NCBI GenBank assembly: GCA_018824405.1
Contig: JAHJGO010000023.1
Coordinates: forward strand, 1-64,000
Reading direction: 5' to 3'
Length of the DNA: 64,000 nt
Source of the DNA: Gammaproteobacteria bacterium
Lineage (GTDB): Bacteria > Pseudomonadota > Gammaproteobacteria > Burkholderiales > Sulfuricellaceae
A program made the position numbers and the translations under genes. A model generated the notes under the pieces. The model was given only the letters and a program-made list of their open reading frames with translations, had not been told where the DNA came from and did not search any database. Every line of letters begins with the position of its first letter. Positions within the stretch are counted from its first letter, which is position 1. Of this stretch, positions 8,401-17,019 are shown in pieces.

Positions 8401-9912
8401 ATGAAACCTTTGTTACGGCTGCAGTTGTTCACTTTTCTTCTTTTTTCCGGGAATGCTGCTTTTGCGGCGAATTCGCTGCCCTTGTGGGAGGCGATGGAGC
8501 GGGCTGCACAGGTCAATCCGGCGATAAAAAGCCAGCAGGTCGAGGTTGAAAGGCAAACCCTGGAGCAGGATATTGCCCGCAGCCAGCATTTGCCCAGGGT
8601 TGACCTGAACGCTGCTTACACCCGCTATGCTTATCCAACCCTGGTTACGCCGATCCGTGAAGCGGGCGTTTTCCCGCCCATGGATCGGGATATTTCCAAT
8701 ATCGGCGTGGCACTGAATCTGCCGCTTTACAGTGGCGGAAAACTGGTGGCTGGCGAGGCTCTGGCCACGCACAACCGCGAAATTTCCGTTCAGGCGCTGC
8801 GCGCTGGCGGGCAGGATCTGCTGTTCAATGTAGTCGCTACTTACACCAAGGCCTTGCATTTCCGGGAGCTCGGCAAGGTGCTGGATGCACGCATCAAGGC
8901 GCTGCAGCAGGAAGAAAGCGACACTGAATTGCGCATCAAGCAGGGTCGTGCGGCCCGGCTTGAATTGATCCGCCTCAGGACCCAGCTTTCGCAGGCGCGC
9001 TACGACAAGGTGTCCGTCACGCAGGGCGAGAAGGATGCGCTGGCGTTGCTGGCTTCCCTGCTGGGCGAGCGTGGGGCGCCGCCGGTTCTCTCCGGGCTGG
9101 GCACAACCTTGCCGGTTCTTCCGGTTTCAGCGGAAGATGCGATGAACCAGGGTTTGCAGCAGCGCCCGGATATTCTCAGGCTGGATGCCATGGGCAAGGC
9201 TGCACAGCAGAAAACCGCCATCGCCCGCGGTGATCGCCTGCCGCAAATCAATCTGGTGGCCAAGGCGCAGGAAAGCGCTGGAGGCGACTGGAAATCTTAC
9301 GACGACTGGCAGATGGGCGTGCAATTGTCCTTGCCGCTGTTTGATGGCGATATTCGCAAGCGCAAGGTGGACCAGGCCAGCCTGGAACAAAGGCAAAATG
9401 CCTTGCAGCAGGAAGATGCGCGCAACCGGATCGCGGCAGAAATCGAGCAGGCGTTCGGCGCCCTGTCCGAAGCGCGCGCCCGGCAGGAAACGGCTGCTCA
9501 GGGTGAGGCGGAGGCCACTGAAGCGCTGCGTATTGAAACCCTGCGTTATCACAGCGGCGAAAATACCGTCACCGACCTGCTCGGCGCTGAATCCGCATTA
9601 TGGTCCGCCACGGCAAATCGCCTCCAGGCGGGGTATGACATCACCGTGAGCCAGGCACGCTTGCTGCGCGCCACCGGCGAATTGGCCCCAGATAGTTTCC
9701 GGCCTGCAGCCACAGGAGCCAAACGTGTTTCTGGAGGCTTATCCAGCCTGGATGCTCACACCCTCACGCAATACCTGTCGTGGCATCGCTGCGAAACAAC
9801 CGTTTGCGGCAATCCTGTCGCGCGGAACAATACGGACGAGGTGCCATCCCGCATCGCATTTACAGAAACAGATTTTCTGGCATACCCGATCAAGCAAGGA
9901 GCAAGTTTATGA
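8401..9912 (+). CDS. TolC-family outer membrane channel of the export operon
   Basis: An outer membrane efflux protein of 503 residues from ATG 8401; ATG 8389 is an alternative start with four more residues. A signal peptide ends at about AFA (residue 22). Two long helical repeats of the OEP family follow (NPAIKSQQVEVERQTLEQD and the matching second half around 280-440). The last 60 residues, after GELAPDSF, do not resemble the family and may be a lineage-specific tail. It is the first gene of the operon and its stop overlaps the adaptor gene by ATGA at 9909. With the adaptor and ABC genes behind it, it would be the exit duct across the outer membrane. Confidence 0.88.
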   Translation: MKPLLRLQLFTFLLFSGNAAFAANSLPLWEAMERAAQVNPAIKSQQVEVERQTLEQDIARSQHLPRVDLNAAYTRYAYPTLVTPIREAGVFPPMDRDISNIGVALNLPLYSGGKLVAGEALATHNREISVQALRAGGQDLLFNVVATYTKALHFRELGKVLDARIKALQQEESDTELRIKQGRAARLELIRLRTQLSQARYDKVSVTQGEKDALALLASLLGERGAPPVLSGLGTTLPVLPVSAEDAMNQGLQQRPDILRLDAMGKAAQQKTAIARGDRLPQINLVAKAQESAGGDWKSYDDWQMGVQLSLPLFDGDIRKRKVDQASLEQRQNALQQEDARNRIAAEIEQAFGALSEARARQETAAQGEAEATEALRIETLRYHSGENTVTDLLGAESALWSATANRLQAGYDITVSQARLLRATGELAPDSFRPAATGAKRVSGGLSSLDAHTLTQYLSWHRCETTVCGNPVARNNTDEVPSRIAFTETDFLAYPIKQGASL

Positions 9913-10913
9913 ACAGAAAAATAGTCGTTGCCGGCGTTCTGGCGGTTGGCATCGCTGCTGCGGTGCTATTGAAATTCTCGCCCTGGCAGACGAAACCCGA
10001 CAGCAGCACGGTAAGCGCCTCAGGTACGGTGGATGCCACTGAAATTGCTGCCTCCTTTCGTGTGCCGGGCATTCTGAGCAAGCGACCGGTCGTTGAAGGC
10101 AGTCATGTCAATCCGGGCGACCTGCTGGCCGCACTCGACGAGCGCGAGCCCGTTGCCCGGCTGCATCAGGCTGAATCCGCAGAACAGGCTGCCCAGGCAC
10201 GTCTCAAGGATCTGGAGCAGGGCTACCGCCCGCAGGAGATAGCAGAAGCGCATGCCCAGGCCGAGCAGGCCCGTGCCAATCTGGCAAATCTGGAAGAAGA
10301 AGCGCAGCGTTCCGAAGCGCTGTTTCAGGGCGGCGCCACCAGCCAGCAGCGGCGCGACAAAGACCGCACCGCCGCCACTATGGCAGCGCAGCAGCAGCGC
10401 GCCACGCAGGAGCGGCTCAAGTTGCTGCAAGGCGGTTATCGCCCTGAGCTCATCAACGCAGCACGGGCGCAACTCGGCGAAGCACAGGCAGCCGTGGCGG
10501 CCGCTCGCGTAGCCTGGGAAGATTTGCAGGTCAAAAGCACGGTGGCAGGCGTGGTCACCCGCACCCATGCGGAAGTCGGCGAAACCCTGGGCGCGGGACG
10601 CCCGGTGGTCACGGTCACCGATATTTCCAAACCCTGGGTGAGGGTCTATATCCAGGAAAACCAGATTGGCAAAGTTCGCCTGGGCGCCAAGGCTAAAGTC
10701 AAAATTGACACCTATCCGGATCGCGAATTCGCGGGACAGGTAAGCTATGTTTCGTCACAGGCGGAATTCACGCCCAAGAACGTGCAAACCCAGGAAGAAC
10801 GGGTGAAACTGGTATTCGCGGTGAACGTCACCCTGGATAATCGCGACGGTACGTTGAAGCCCGGCATGCCGGCTGATGTCGCTATCGCGGTTGAGGATGG
10901 GGCCGCCCAGTGA
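9909..10913 (+). CDS. HlyD-family periplasmic adaptor (YbhG-like)
   Basis: A membrane fusion protein of 334 residues that would bridge the ABC permeases and the TolC-like channel. It has an N-terminal anchor helix (residues 5-24) and a first half-lipoyl domain (ISASGTVDATE region). A long Gln/Ala/Glu-rich coiled coil (about 75-185) contains the duplicated phrase GYRPQEI/GYRPELI. The second lipoyl half and a beta-barrel (VRVYIQENQIGKVRLG) follow. The order adaptor, ATPase, two ABC-2 permeases matches the E. coli ybhGFSR exporter. The ATG at 9909 is set by the ATGA overlap with the preceding stop; an upstream extension of the frame is not part of the protein. Confidence 0.9.
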   Translation: MNRKIVVAGVLAVGIAAAVLLKFSPWQTKPDSSTVSASGTVDATEIAASFRVPGILSKRPVVEGSHVNPGDLLAALDEREPVARLHQAESAEQAAQARLKDLEQGYRPQEIAEAHAQAEQARANLANLEEEAQRSEALFQGGATSQQRRDKDRTAATMAAQQQRATQERLKLLQGGYRPELINAARAQLGEAQAAVAAARVAWEDLQVKSTVAGVVTRTHAEVGETLGAGRPVVTVTDISKPWVRVYIQENQIGKVRLGAKAKVKIDTYPDREFAGQVSYVSSQAEFTPKNVQTQEERVKLVFAVNVTLDNRDGTLKPGMPADVAIAVEDGAAQ

Positions 10914-11773
10914 CCCCTTCGGCCAGTCTTCTCAATCATGACAGGCAGATGCAGCGTCATCTGGAACGGCGCGACCGCACCGCGCTGCTGCTTTATATGG
11001 CTTCGGGCGTAGGAGTTGTGGTGGCGGGCGAGGCAGGCGCCTTTTATCTGGATATGGCCGAGCGCTATGGCTCCACGCCCCTGCTGGTGCGCGGCATCGC
11101 TTACCTGCTGCTGACCATGATGCTGTGGGCGGCCTTGCTGCGTTCAAACCGGCGCACGGTTATCGGCCTGATGCAGGAAAAACGCCAGAGCTATGAATCC
11201 ATGCTGCTTGCTTATGACAGTGCGCTTGGACTCAAGGATGCCTACACCGGCGGCCATGGTCGCCGGGTGGCGCGCTATGCCCGACTGATCGCCGAGGCCA
11301 TGAACCTGCCCGCCGCCGAGGTGAGCGCGGTCGGGGAGGCGGCGCTGCTGCACGACCTGGGCAAAATCGGCATTCCCGACCGCATCCTGACAAAACCCAG
11401 CCGGCTTACGATCGAAGAATTTGCCGAAGTGCAGAAACACCCGGCAGCGGCAGCGGATATTCTTCACGCCATTCCACCCTTGCGCCGTCACGCCATGGCG
11501 GTGCGCCATCACCACGAGCGCTTCAACGGCAGCGGCTATCCGGACGGATTGCGCGGCACGGATATCCCCATCGCGGCACGCATCATTGGCGTGGCGGACG
11601 CATTCGACGCACTGACCACCAACCGCAGCTACCGTAGCGGGGTCAAGGCTGCACAGGCGCTGAGTGAAATCGCCAAGGTTGCGGGCAGCCACTTTGACCC
11701 GGAAATCGTGGCGGTGATCAGACAGAACCCTGTGCGCGAGGCACTTTTCGCGGCGCAAGGAGAAATGAGATGA
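10910..11773 (+). CDS. Membrane-anchored HD-GYP domain phosphodiesterase
   Basis: A 287-residue protein with two N-terminal membrane helices (about 24-46 and 63-85), a short linker helix and an HD-GYP domain (about 100-285). HD-GYP enzymes hydrolyse cyclic di-GMP. The metal and substrate motifs are all present: GGHGRRVARYA, LLHDLGKIGIPD (HD), QKHP, RHHHERFNGSGYPDGL (HH and GYP) and ADAFDALTTNRSYR, so it should be active. The start is GTG at 10910, overlapping the adaptor stop by GTGA, and its own stop overlaps the next ATPase by ATGA. It is thus fully embedded in the export operon. This is unusual, because ABC exporters of this type do not normally carry a second-messenger enzyme. Confidence 0.9.
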   Translation: MTPSASLLNHDRQMQRHLERRDRTALLLYMASGVGVVVAGEAGAFYLDMAERYGSTPLLVRGIAYLLLTMMLWAALLRSNRRTVIGLMQEKRQSYESMLLAYDSALGLKDAYTGGHGRRVARYARLIAEAMNLPAAEVSAVGEAALLHDLGKIGIPDRILTKPSRLTIEEFAEVQKHPAAAADILHAIPPLRRHAMAVRHHHERFNGSGYPDGLRGTDIPIAARIIGVADAFDALTTNRSYRSGVKAAQALSEIAKVAGSHFDPEIVAVIRQNPVREALFAAQGEMR

Positions 11774-12705
11774 GCGATATTGCCATTCAGGCCAGCGGCC
11801 TGGGCCGCGCTTTCGGGGAAATGTGGGCGGTGCGCGGGCTCGACCTCGAAGTGCGGCGTGGCGAGATCTTCGGCCTGGTCGGCCCGGATGGCGCCGGCAA
11901 GACCACCACCATGCGCATGTTGACCGGCATCCTGGCCGCCAGCGAGGGCACGGCCACGGTAGCCGGTTATTCGATTCAAGGCGGTGAAGAACAGATCAAG
12001 TCCCGCATCAGCTACATGTCGCAGCGCTTCGGCCTGTACGGCGACCTCACGGTGGAGGAAAACCTGCGCTTCTATGCCGACCTGTATGAAGTGCCGCGAC
12101 GCGAACGCGAGACGCTGGAAGAACGCCTGCTTGGCTTCTCCAACCTGACCCCGTTCCGGAAGCGCCTGGCGCGCAACCTTTCCGGCGGTATGAAACAGAA
12201 GCTGGGGCTGGCCTGCGCCCTGATTCACAAGCCGGAAATCCTGTTTCTCGACGAGCCCACCAACGGCGTCGACCCGGTATCGCGGCGCGACTTCTGGCGC
12301 ATTCTCTACGCCATGCTCAAGGAAGGGGTGACGATCTTCGTTTCCACCGCTTACCTCGATGAGGCGGAGCGCTGCACCCGCGTCGGCCTGATGCACCGCG
12401 GCAGCCTGATCCAGTGCGACACGCCGCAGAAGCTGAAAGAAGGCATCCCTGGTCTGCTGCTGGAACTGGAAACCGAGCGGCCGCGTGTCGCCCGCGAAGC
12501 GCTTGCCGGACAACTGGGCTGGAACCGTATCAGCCTGTTCGGCGGCAAGCTGCATCTTTACGCTGGCGATGAAGCAGAAGCGGAGCAGGCTCGGACTGTA
12601 TTGCAAGAGGCCGGTATCGCCGTGCTGGCAGAAAAGACCATCACGCCGACGCTGGAGGACGTGTTCATTTACCAGGTGTCCCAGGAACAGGAGGAAGAGG
12701 CATGA
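11770..12705 (+). CDS. ABC exporter ATPase 1 (N-terminal YbhF half-like)
   Basis: A 311-residue nucleotide-binding subunit. Walker A GPDGAGKT is at residues 38-45, the signature LSGGM at 136-140 and Walker B ILFLDEP at 156-162. The switch (H-loop) position reads STAYLDEAE, with A193 where the histidine normally stands. This suggests a hydrolysis-deficient site that must pair with the second ATPase. In E. coli YbhF two such domains are fused; here they are separate genes overlapping by ATGA at 12702. The start also overlaps the HD-GYP stop. Confidence 0.9.
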   Translation: MSDIAIQASGLGRAFGEMWAVRGLDLEVRRGEIFGLVGPDGAGKTTTMRMLTGILAASEGTATVAGYSIQGGEEQIKSRISYMSQRFGLYGDLTVEENLRFYADLYEVPRRERETLEERLLGFSNLTPFRKRLARNLSGGMKQKLGLACALIHKPEILFLDEPTNGVDPVSRRDFWRILYAMLKEGVTIFVSTAYLDEAERCTRVGLMHRGSLIQCDTPQKLKEGIPGLLLELETERPRVAREALAGQLGWNRISLFGGKLHLYAGDEAEAEQARTVLQEAGIAVLAEKTITPTLEDVFIYQVSQEQEEEA

Positions 12706-13658
12706 ACACGGAATACGCCGTGGAAGTGCGCGACCTGACCCGGGTGTTCGGCGATTTCGTCGCCGTCGACCGCATCTCGCTCACCGTGGAAAAGGGCCAG
12801 GTGTTCGGCTTCCTCGGCCCCAACGGCGCGGGCAAATCCACCACCATCCGTATGCTGTGCGGCCTGCTGTTGCCGAGTTCTGGTGAAGGACGCGTGGCGG
12901 GCTTCGATGTCATGACCGAATCCGAGACTATCAAGCGCCATATCGGCTATATGTCGCAGAAATTCTCACTCTATGACGATCTCACCGTGGAGGAAAACAT
13001 CGACTTCTATACCGGTATCTACAACGTGCCCAGGGCCAAACGCAAAGAGCGCAAGGACTGGGTGCTGGAAATGGCCGGACTGACCGACAAGCGAAGCAAC
13101 CTGACCGGTTCACTGGCCGGCGGCTGGAAACAGCGCCTGGCGCTGGGCTGCGCGGTGCTGCACGAGCCGCCGATCCTGTTTCTCGACGAACCCACCTCGG
13201 GAGTGGACCCCCTGTCGCGGCGACAGTTTTGGGATTTGATCGCGCAGATGTCGCACCGTGGCACCACCGTATTCATCACCACCCATTACATGGAGGAGGC
13301 CGAATACTGCGATGAGCTGGCGCTGATCTACCGCGGCAAGATGATCGCCAAGGGCAAACCTGCCGAACTCAAGACCCTGATACCCGAGGATATTCTGGAG
13401 ATTCGCGTCGAACGTCCCTTCGAGGCGCTGGAACGGCTGGAAGCCTCGAAACTGGCACAGGAAGTCGCCCTGTTCGGCGACGCCCTGCATGCGGTGGTCG
13501 GCAACGCAGCCACGGCAACCGAAGCGCTGAGCGACTTCCTCGCACAGCAGGGCTTCGCCGTGCAGTCCATCAAGCAGGTCGCCCCCTCGATGGAGGACGT
13601 GTTCGTTTCCCTGATCGAACTCGATGACCGGCAGCGCGCGCAAGGAGAAAAAACATGA
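12702..13658 (+). CDS. ABC exporter ATPase 2 (C-terminal YbhF half-like)
   Basis: A 318-residue ATPase with Walker A GPNGAGKST (39-47), Walker B ILFLDEP and an intact H-loop histidine H185 in TTHYMEEAE. Its signature reads LAGGW (128-132) rather than LSGGQ. The pair therefore looks asymmetric: one partner has a good signature and no H-loop histidine, the other the reverse. In a head-to-tail dimer this would leave one competent and one degenerate composite site. It overlaps ATPase 1 and the first permease by four bases each. Confidence 0.9.
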   Translation: MNTEYAVEVRDLTRVFGDFVAVDRISLTVEKGQVFGFLGPNGAGKSTTIRMLCGLLLPSSGEGRVAGFDVMTESETIKRHIGYMSQKFSLYDDLTVEENIDFYTGIYNVPRAKRKERKDWVLEMAGLTDKRSNLTGSLAGGWKQRLALGCAVLHEPPILFLDEPTSGVDPLSRRQFWDLIAQMSHRGTTVFITTHYMEEAEYCDELALIYRGKMIAKGKPAELKTLIPEDILEIRVERPFEALERLEASKLAQEVALFGDALHAVVGNAATATEALSDFLAQQGFAVQSIKQVAPSMEDVFVSLIELDDRQRAQGEKT

Positions 13659-14782
13659 CGAACCGTCGCTTTTCCTGGGTCCGGCTGTGGGCGCTGGTGA
13701 AAAAGGAGTTCATCCACATCATCCGCGACCCGCGCTCGCTGGCAATGGCGTTCCTGATGCCGCTGATCCTGCTGATCCTGTTCGGCTACGCCATCACCAT
13801 GGACATCAAGACGCTCAATCTGGCGGTCTACGATCAGGACAAGAGCGCCGCCAGCCGCAATTACGTGGAAGGGTTTCCGGCTTCCAGCTATTTCTCCGTA
13901 GTGGCCGCTGCGGAAAGCCACGCCGAAGTGCGCGCCCTGCTCGACCGTGGCCGCGCACACCTGGCGCTGGTGATTCCACAACACTTCGCGCGCGATCTGG
14001 AGCAGGGGCGCAGCACGAAAGTGCAGCTGATCGCCGACGGCTCCGACGCCAACACCGCAACCATCGCCATGGGCTATGCCGAGGCCATCACCAACCGTTT
14101 CAGCACGGCGCAACTGGGCAGCACAATCGTCGAGCTCGCCGTGGATAACCGCCTGCGGGTCTGGTACAACCCCGAGCTGAAAAGCCGCTGGTTCATCATC
14201 CCCGGCCTGATCGCGGTGATCATGACAGTGATCACCGCGCTGCTCACTTCGCTCACCGTCTCGCGCGAGTGGGAGAGCGGCACCATGGAGCAGCTGATCG
14301 CCACGCCGGTCCAGCCGATTGAACTCTTCCTCGGCAAGATGGCGCCGTATTTCGTGATCGGCGTGCTGGACGTGCTGTTTTCCGTGGCGATGGGTGTATG
14401 GGTGTTCGACGTGCCCTTGCGCGGCAGCTTCGCTTTTCTGCTCGGCGTCACCACGATGTTCCTGATCGGCGGACTGAGCCTCGGCATCATGGTCTCCACC
14501 ATCGCCAAATCGCAACTGGTGGCGAGCCAGCTGGCAATGGTGGTGACCTTTCTGCCCGCTTTCCTGCTCTCCGGTTTTCTCTACTCCATCGACAACATGC
14601 CGCGCTTCCTGCAGGTGGTCACCCATGTGGTGCAGGCGCGCTACTTCGTCGAGGTGCTGAAGAACATCTTTCTCAAGGCCAGCCCGCCTGCTTTCGTGGC
14701 GGACGACCTGATCTTCCTTGGACTGTTTGCGGTGGTGGTGTTTGCCATCGCCCTCGGCAAGTTCCGCAAAAAACTGGCCTGA
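13655..14782 (+). CDS. ABC-2 type permease 1 (YbhS-like)
   Basis: A 375-residue inner membrane subunit of the ABC2_membrane_3 class. One N-terminal helix (about 28-48, LAMAFLMPLILLILFGYAI) is followed by a periplasmic domain to about residue 180, then five C-terminal helices ending at about 368. The motif SREWESGTMEQLIATPVQPIE after the second helix is typical of this family. It starts four bases inside ATPase 2. Together with the next permease it should form the heterodimeric membrane pore. Confidence 0.9.
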   Translation: MTNRRFSWVRLWALVKKEFIHIIRDPRSLAMAFLMPLILLILFGYAITMDIKTLNLAVYDQDKSAASRNYVEGFPASSYFSVVAAAESHAEVRALLDRGRAHLALVIPQHFARDLEQGRSTKVQLIADGSDANTATIAMGYAEAITNRFSTAQLGSTIVELAVDNRLRVWYNPELKSRWFIIPGLIAVIMTVITALLTSLTVSREWESGTMEQLIATPVQPIELFLGKMAPYFVIGVLDVLFSVAMGVWVFDVPLRGSFAFLLGVTTMFLIGGLSLGIMVSTIAKSQLVASQLAMVVTFLPAFLLSGFLYSIDNMPRFLQVVTHVVQARYFVEVLKNIFLKASPPAFVADDLIFLGLFAVVVFAIALGKFRKKLA

Positions 14783-14837
14783 CCGGCCATGGCCGGTCTC
14801 CCTCACCCATAGGGGGAGCAGGTGCGCCGCAGGCGCA
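14781..14837. repeat. Cluster of three hairpins between the two permease genes
   Basis: Three inverted repeats follow one another. There is a perfect 18-bp palindrome GACCGGCCATGGCCGGTC (14781-14798), a CTCCC/GGGAG stem (14798-14818) and a TGCGCC/GGCGCA stem with a 3-nt loop (14823-14837). This is the only sizeable gap (73 nt) in an otherwise overlapping operon. It may be a REP-like element or a processing/stabilising structure. Confidence 0.6.
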
Positions 14838-14855
14838 ATTGATATTGGAGGCATT

Positions 14856-15986
14856 ATGTGGGAACGAATCTATCGCATGCTGGTGAAGGAGTTCATCCAG
14901 GTGCTGCGCGATCCGCGCATGAAGGCGCTGATTTTCGTCATGCCGGTGGTCCAGCTGATCATGTTCGGCTATGCCGTGACCACCGACGTGGACCACATCA
15001 AGACCGCAGTCTGCGATCTCGACAAGAGCCCGCAGAGCCGCGCGCTGGTCGAGCGCTTCACGGCTTCAGGCTATTTCACCGTGGTGGACAGCACCAATAA
15101 CCCACAAAGGCTGGGCGAACTGCTCGACCGCGGCAAGGCCACCATCGGCATCCAGATCAACCGCGGCTTTGCCGACGATCTGCGTTCGGGCCGGCAGGCA
15201 GCGATCCAGACCATCGTTGACGGCACCGACTCCAACACCGGCACGGTGGCGATGGACTACGCCCAGCGCATCACCCAGGAATTCTCCCGGGCGCGCTCTG
15301 CCCCGATCGAGCTGACCACGCTGGCGCAGCCGGCACAAACCAATCCCATCGAGCTGCGTTCACGTGCCTGGTTCAATCCGGACCTGAAAAGCCGTTATTA
15401 CAACGTCCCCGGCGTGATCGCCGTGGTGGTGCTGCTGATCTCCCTACTGCTTACCGCCATGGCGATCGTGCGTGAGCGCGAGATTGGCACCATGGAGCAA
15501 CTGATGGTGACGCCGATCCAGCCGTTCGAACTGATCCTTGGCAAGACCTTGCCGTTCGTGCTGATCAGTTTCATCGATGTGCTGGTAGTCACTTTCATCG
15601 GGATCAACTGGTTCAATGTGCCGATCCAGGGCAGCCTGTTGCTGTTGCTGTTCGGGGCGGGTCTGTATCTGATGTCCACCATCGGCATCGGCCTGTTCAT
15701 CTCCACCATTTCCCAGACCCAGCAACAGGCGCTGATGTCCTCGTTCTTCTTCTATCTCCCCGCTGTGCTGCTGTCCGGCTTCATGTTCCCGATCTCGAAC
15801 ATGCCGGAACCGGCGCAGTGGCTCACCTATCTCAATCCGCTGCGCTATTTCCTGGTCATCATCCGGGACATCTTCCTCAAGGGCAGTGGCTGGGAAATCC
15901 TGTGGCCCCAGTTTGCCGCCCTGGCGGTGCTGGGAACGGCACTTTTGCTCATCAGTTCGCTTCGATTCAAGAAAAGGATGGTCTGA
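14856..15986 (+). CDS. ABC-2 type permease 2 (YbhR-like)
   Basis: A 376-residue permease, paralogous to the preceding one. It has an N-terminal helix (LIFVMPVVQLIMFGYAV), a periplasmic domain containing DLDKSPQSRALVERF, then five helices. The motif VREREIGTMEQLMVTPIQPFE mirrors that of permease 1. The ATG at 14856 has a good TTGGAGG ribosome site; the frame is open further upstream but that part lies inside the hairpin cluster. The stop is one base from the start of the cytochrome gene. Confidence 0.9.
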   Translation: MWERIYRMLVKEFIQVLRDPRMKALIFVMPVVQLIMFGYAVTTDVDHIKTAVCDLDKSPQSRALVERFTASGYFTVVDSTNNPQRLGELLDRGKATIGIQINRGFADDLRSGRQAAIQTIVDGTDSNTGTVAMDYAQRITQEFSRARSAPIELTTLAQPAQTNPIELRSRAWFNPDLKSRYYNVPGVIAVVVLLISLLLTAMAIVREREIGTMEQLMVTPIQPFELILGKTLPFVLISFIDVLVVTFIGINWFNVPIQGSLLLLLFGAGLYLMSTIGIGLFISTISQTQQQALMSSFFFYLPAVLLSGFMFPISNMPEPAQWLTYLNPLRYFLVIIRDIFLKGSGWEILWPQFAALAVLGTALLLISSLRFKKRMV

Positions 15987-15987
15987 C

Positions 15988-16440
15988 ATGAAACAACCCC
16001 GCAAGATGATCTTCAATCTCCTCGCCTCTTCCTGCCTGCTGTTCGCGGCAAGCGGTGCACACGCCGCCGAGCCGCTCGCCCTGCAGAAAATCATGAAGGA
16101 TCTGGGCAAGAACATGCAGCTCATCACCGACGGGATTTCCCGCGGAGACTGGGAACTGGTGGAAAAAACCGCCCCCCTGATCGCCGATCACCCCAAGCCG
16201 CCCTTCGGCGAAAAACTGCGCATCCTGGGCTTCGTCGGCACCAACATGAACAAATACAAGGACTATGATGGAGAAACCCACGACCATGCACAGGCGGTAG
16301 GCAAGGCGGCCAGGGCCAAAGACGGCCGGGAAGTGATTCTCGCCTTCGAAAAACTCCAGACCAGTTGCTACAACTGCCACAACGAATTCCGCAAACCTTT
16401 CGTCGAGCATTTCTACGGCAAGAAAAACGCCGTTCAGTGA
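15988..16440 (+). CDS. c'-type cytochrome, periplasmic
   Basis: A 150-residue secreted monohaem cytochrome of the cytochrome c' type. The signal peptide is cleaved near AHA (residue 26), a helical body follows, and the haem motif CYNCH (C127, C130, H131) sits near the C-terminus, where cytochromes c' carry it. Family members bind NO or CO or act as electron carriers. Only one base separates it from the permease stop, so it appears translationally linked to the exporter. A role in export is not known and would be inference. Confidence 0.85.
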   Translation: MKQPRKMIFNLLASSCLLFAASGAHAAEPLALQKIMKDLGKNMQLITDGISRGDWELVEKTAPLIADHPKPPFGEKLRILGFVGTNMNKYKDYDGETHDHAQAVGKAARAKDGREVILAFEKLQTSCYNCHNEFRKPFVEHFYGKKNAVQ

Positions 16441-16474
16441 TCGCTTATTACATTCACAATACAGGAGTCAATTC

Positions 16475-16885
16475 ATGAATACCCCCACACAACAACGCGG
16501 AATACAGACCTGGGCGATCTCTCTGGTAGCGGTCGCTTTCGGCCTGCTGACCATCAAGGAAGGTGGCACCATCCTGTTCGGCGGCGAAGCGGCGCGTGCT
16601 GCGGCCGGCAACTATGTGCCGTTCGTGCTGTGGTTCAATTTTCTGGCGGGCTTCGCCTATGTCGTTGCTGGCATCGGGCTGTGGCTGAGGCAACGCTGGG
16701 CAGTGGGGCTGGCCATTACCATCGCGATAGCAACCGCATTTACCTTTGCGGCTTTCGGGGTGCATGTGCTTTCCGGCGGCGCCTTCGAGCCGCGCACGGT
16801 AGGTGCCATGAGCCTGCGAACGCTGGTGTGGGTCACGATCGCGGCTATTGCCTGGCGTGGCTTGGTGCGCGCAAAAACAGCCTGA
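16475..16885 (+). CDS. Small four-helix integral membrane protein
   Basis: A 136-residue hydrophobic protein with four predicted membrane helices (about 13-33, 48-70, 75-97 and 113-131), joined by short charged turns such as LRQRWA. A clear AGGAG ribosome site precedes the ATG. It lies 34 nt after the cytochrome gene and is probably the last gene of the export operon. I do not recognise the family. The adjacent perfect palindrome at 16928 may mark the end of the transcript. Confidence 0.75.
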   Translation: MNTPTQQRGIQTWAISLVAVAFGLLTIKEGGTILFGGEAARAAAGNYVPFVLWFNFLAGFAYVVAGIGLWLRQRWAVGLAITIAIATAFTFAAFGVHVLSGGAFEPRTVGAMSLRTLVWVTIAAIAWRGLVRAKTA

Positions 16886-16927
16886 AAGGAAGACGTTCTG
16901 CAATGAGGCTAAATAATCTATTAAATC

Positions 16928-16973
16928 GTAGGTTTGGCTTCAGCCCGAAATTTCGGGCTGAAGCCAAACCTAC
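16928..16973. repeat. Perfect 46-bp palindrome, REP-like or terminator
   Basis: The 23-base arm at 16928-16950 (GTAGGTTTGGC...CCGAAA) is repeated exactly in reverse complement at 16951-16973, with no loop. It sits 43 nt after the membrane protein gene in a 134-nt gap. The core, CAGCCCGAAA facing TTTCGGGCTG, resembles intergenic palindromes scattered through many proteobacterial genomes. There is no T-run, so a simple intrinsic terminator is less likely than a REP-type repeat. Confidence 0.85.
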
Positions 16974-17019
16974 AAGCTGTTGATTAAATTAATGTTAACT
17001 CTCTAACGGATAATATGGG

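Noticed and set aside
13328-14854. A 508-codon antisense frame across ATPase 2 and permease 1
   Set aside because: It spans two genes on the other strand and has His/Asp/Gly-rich noise composition; no ribosome site or domain.
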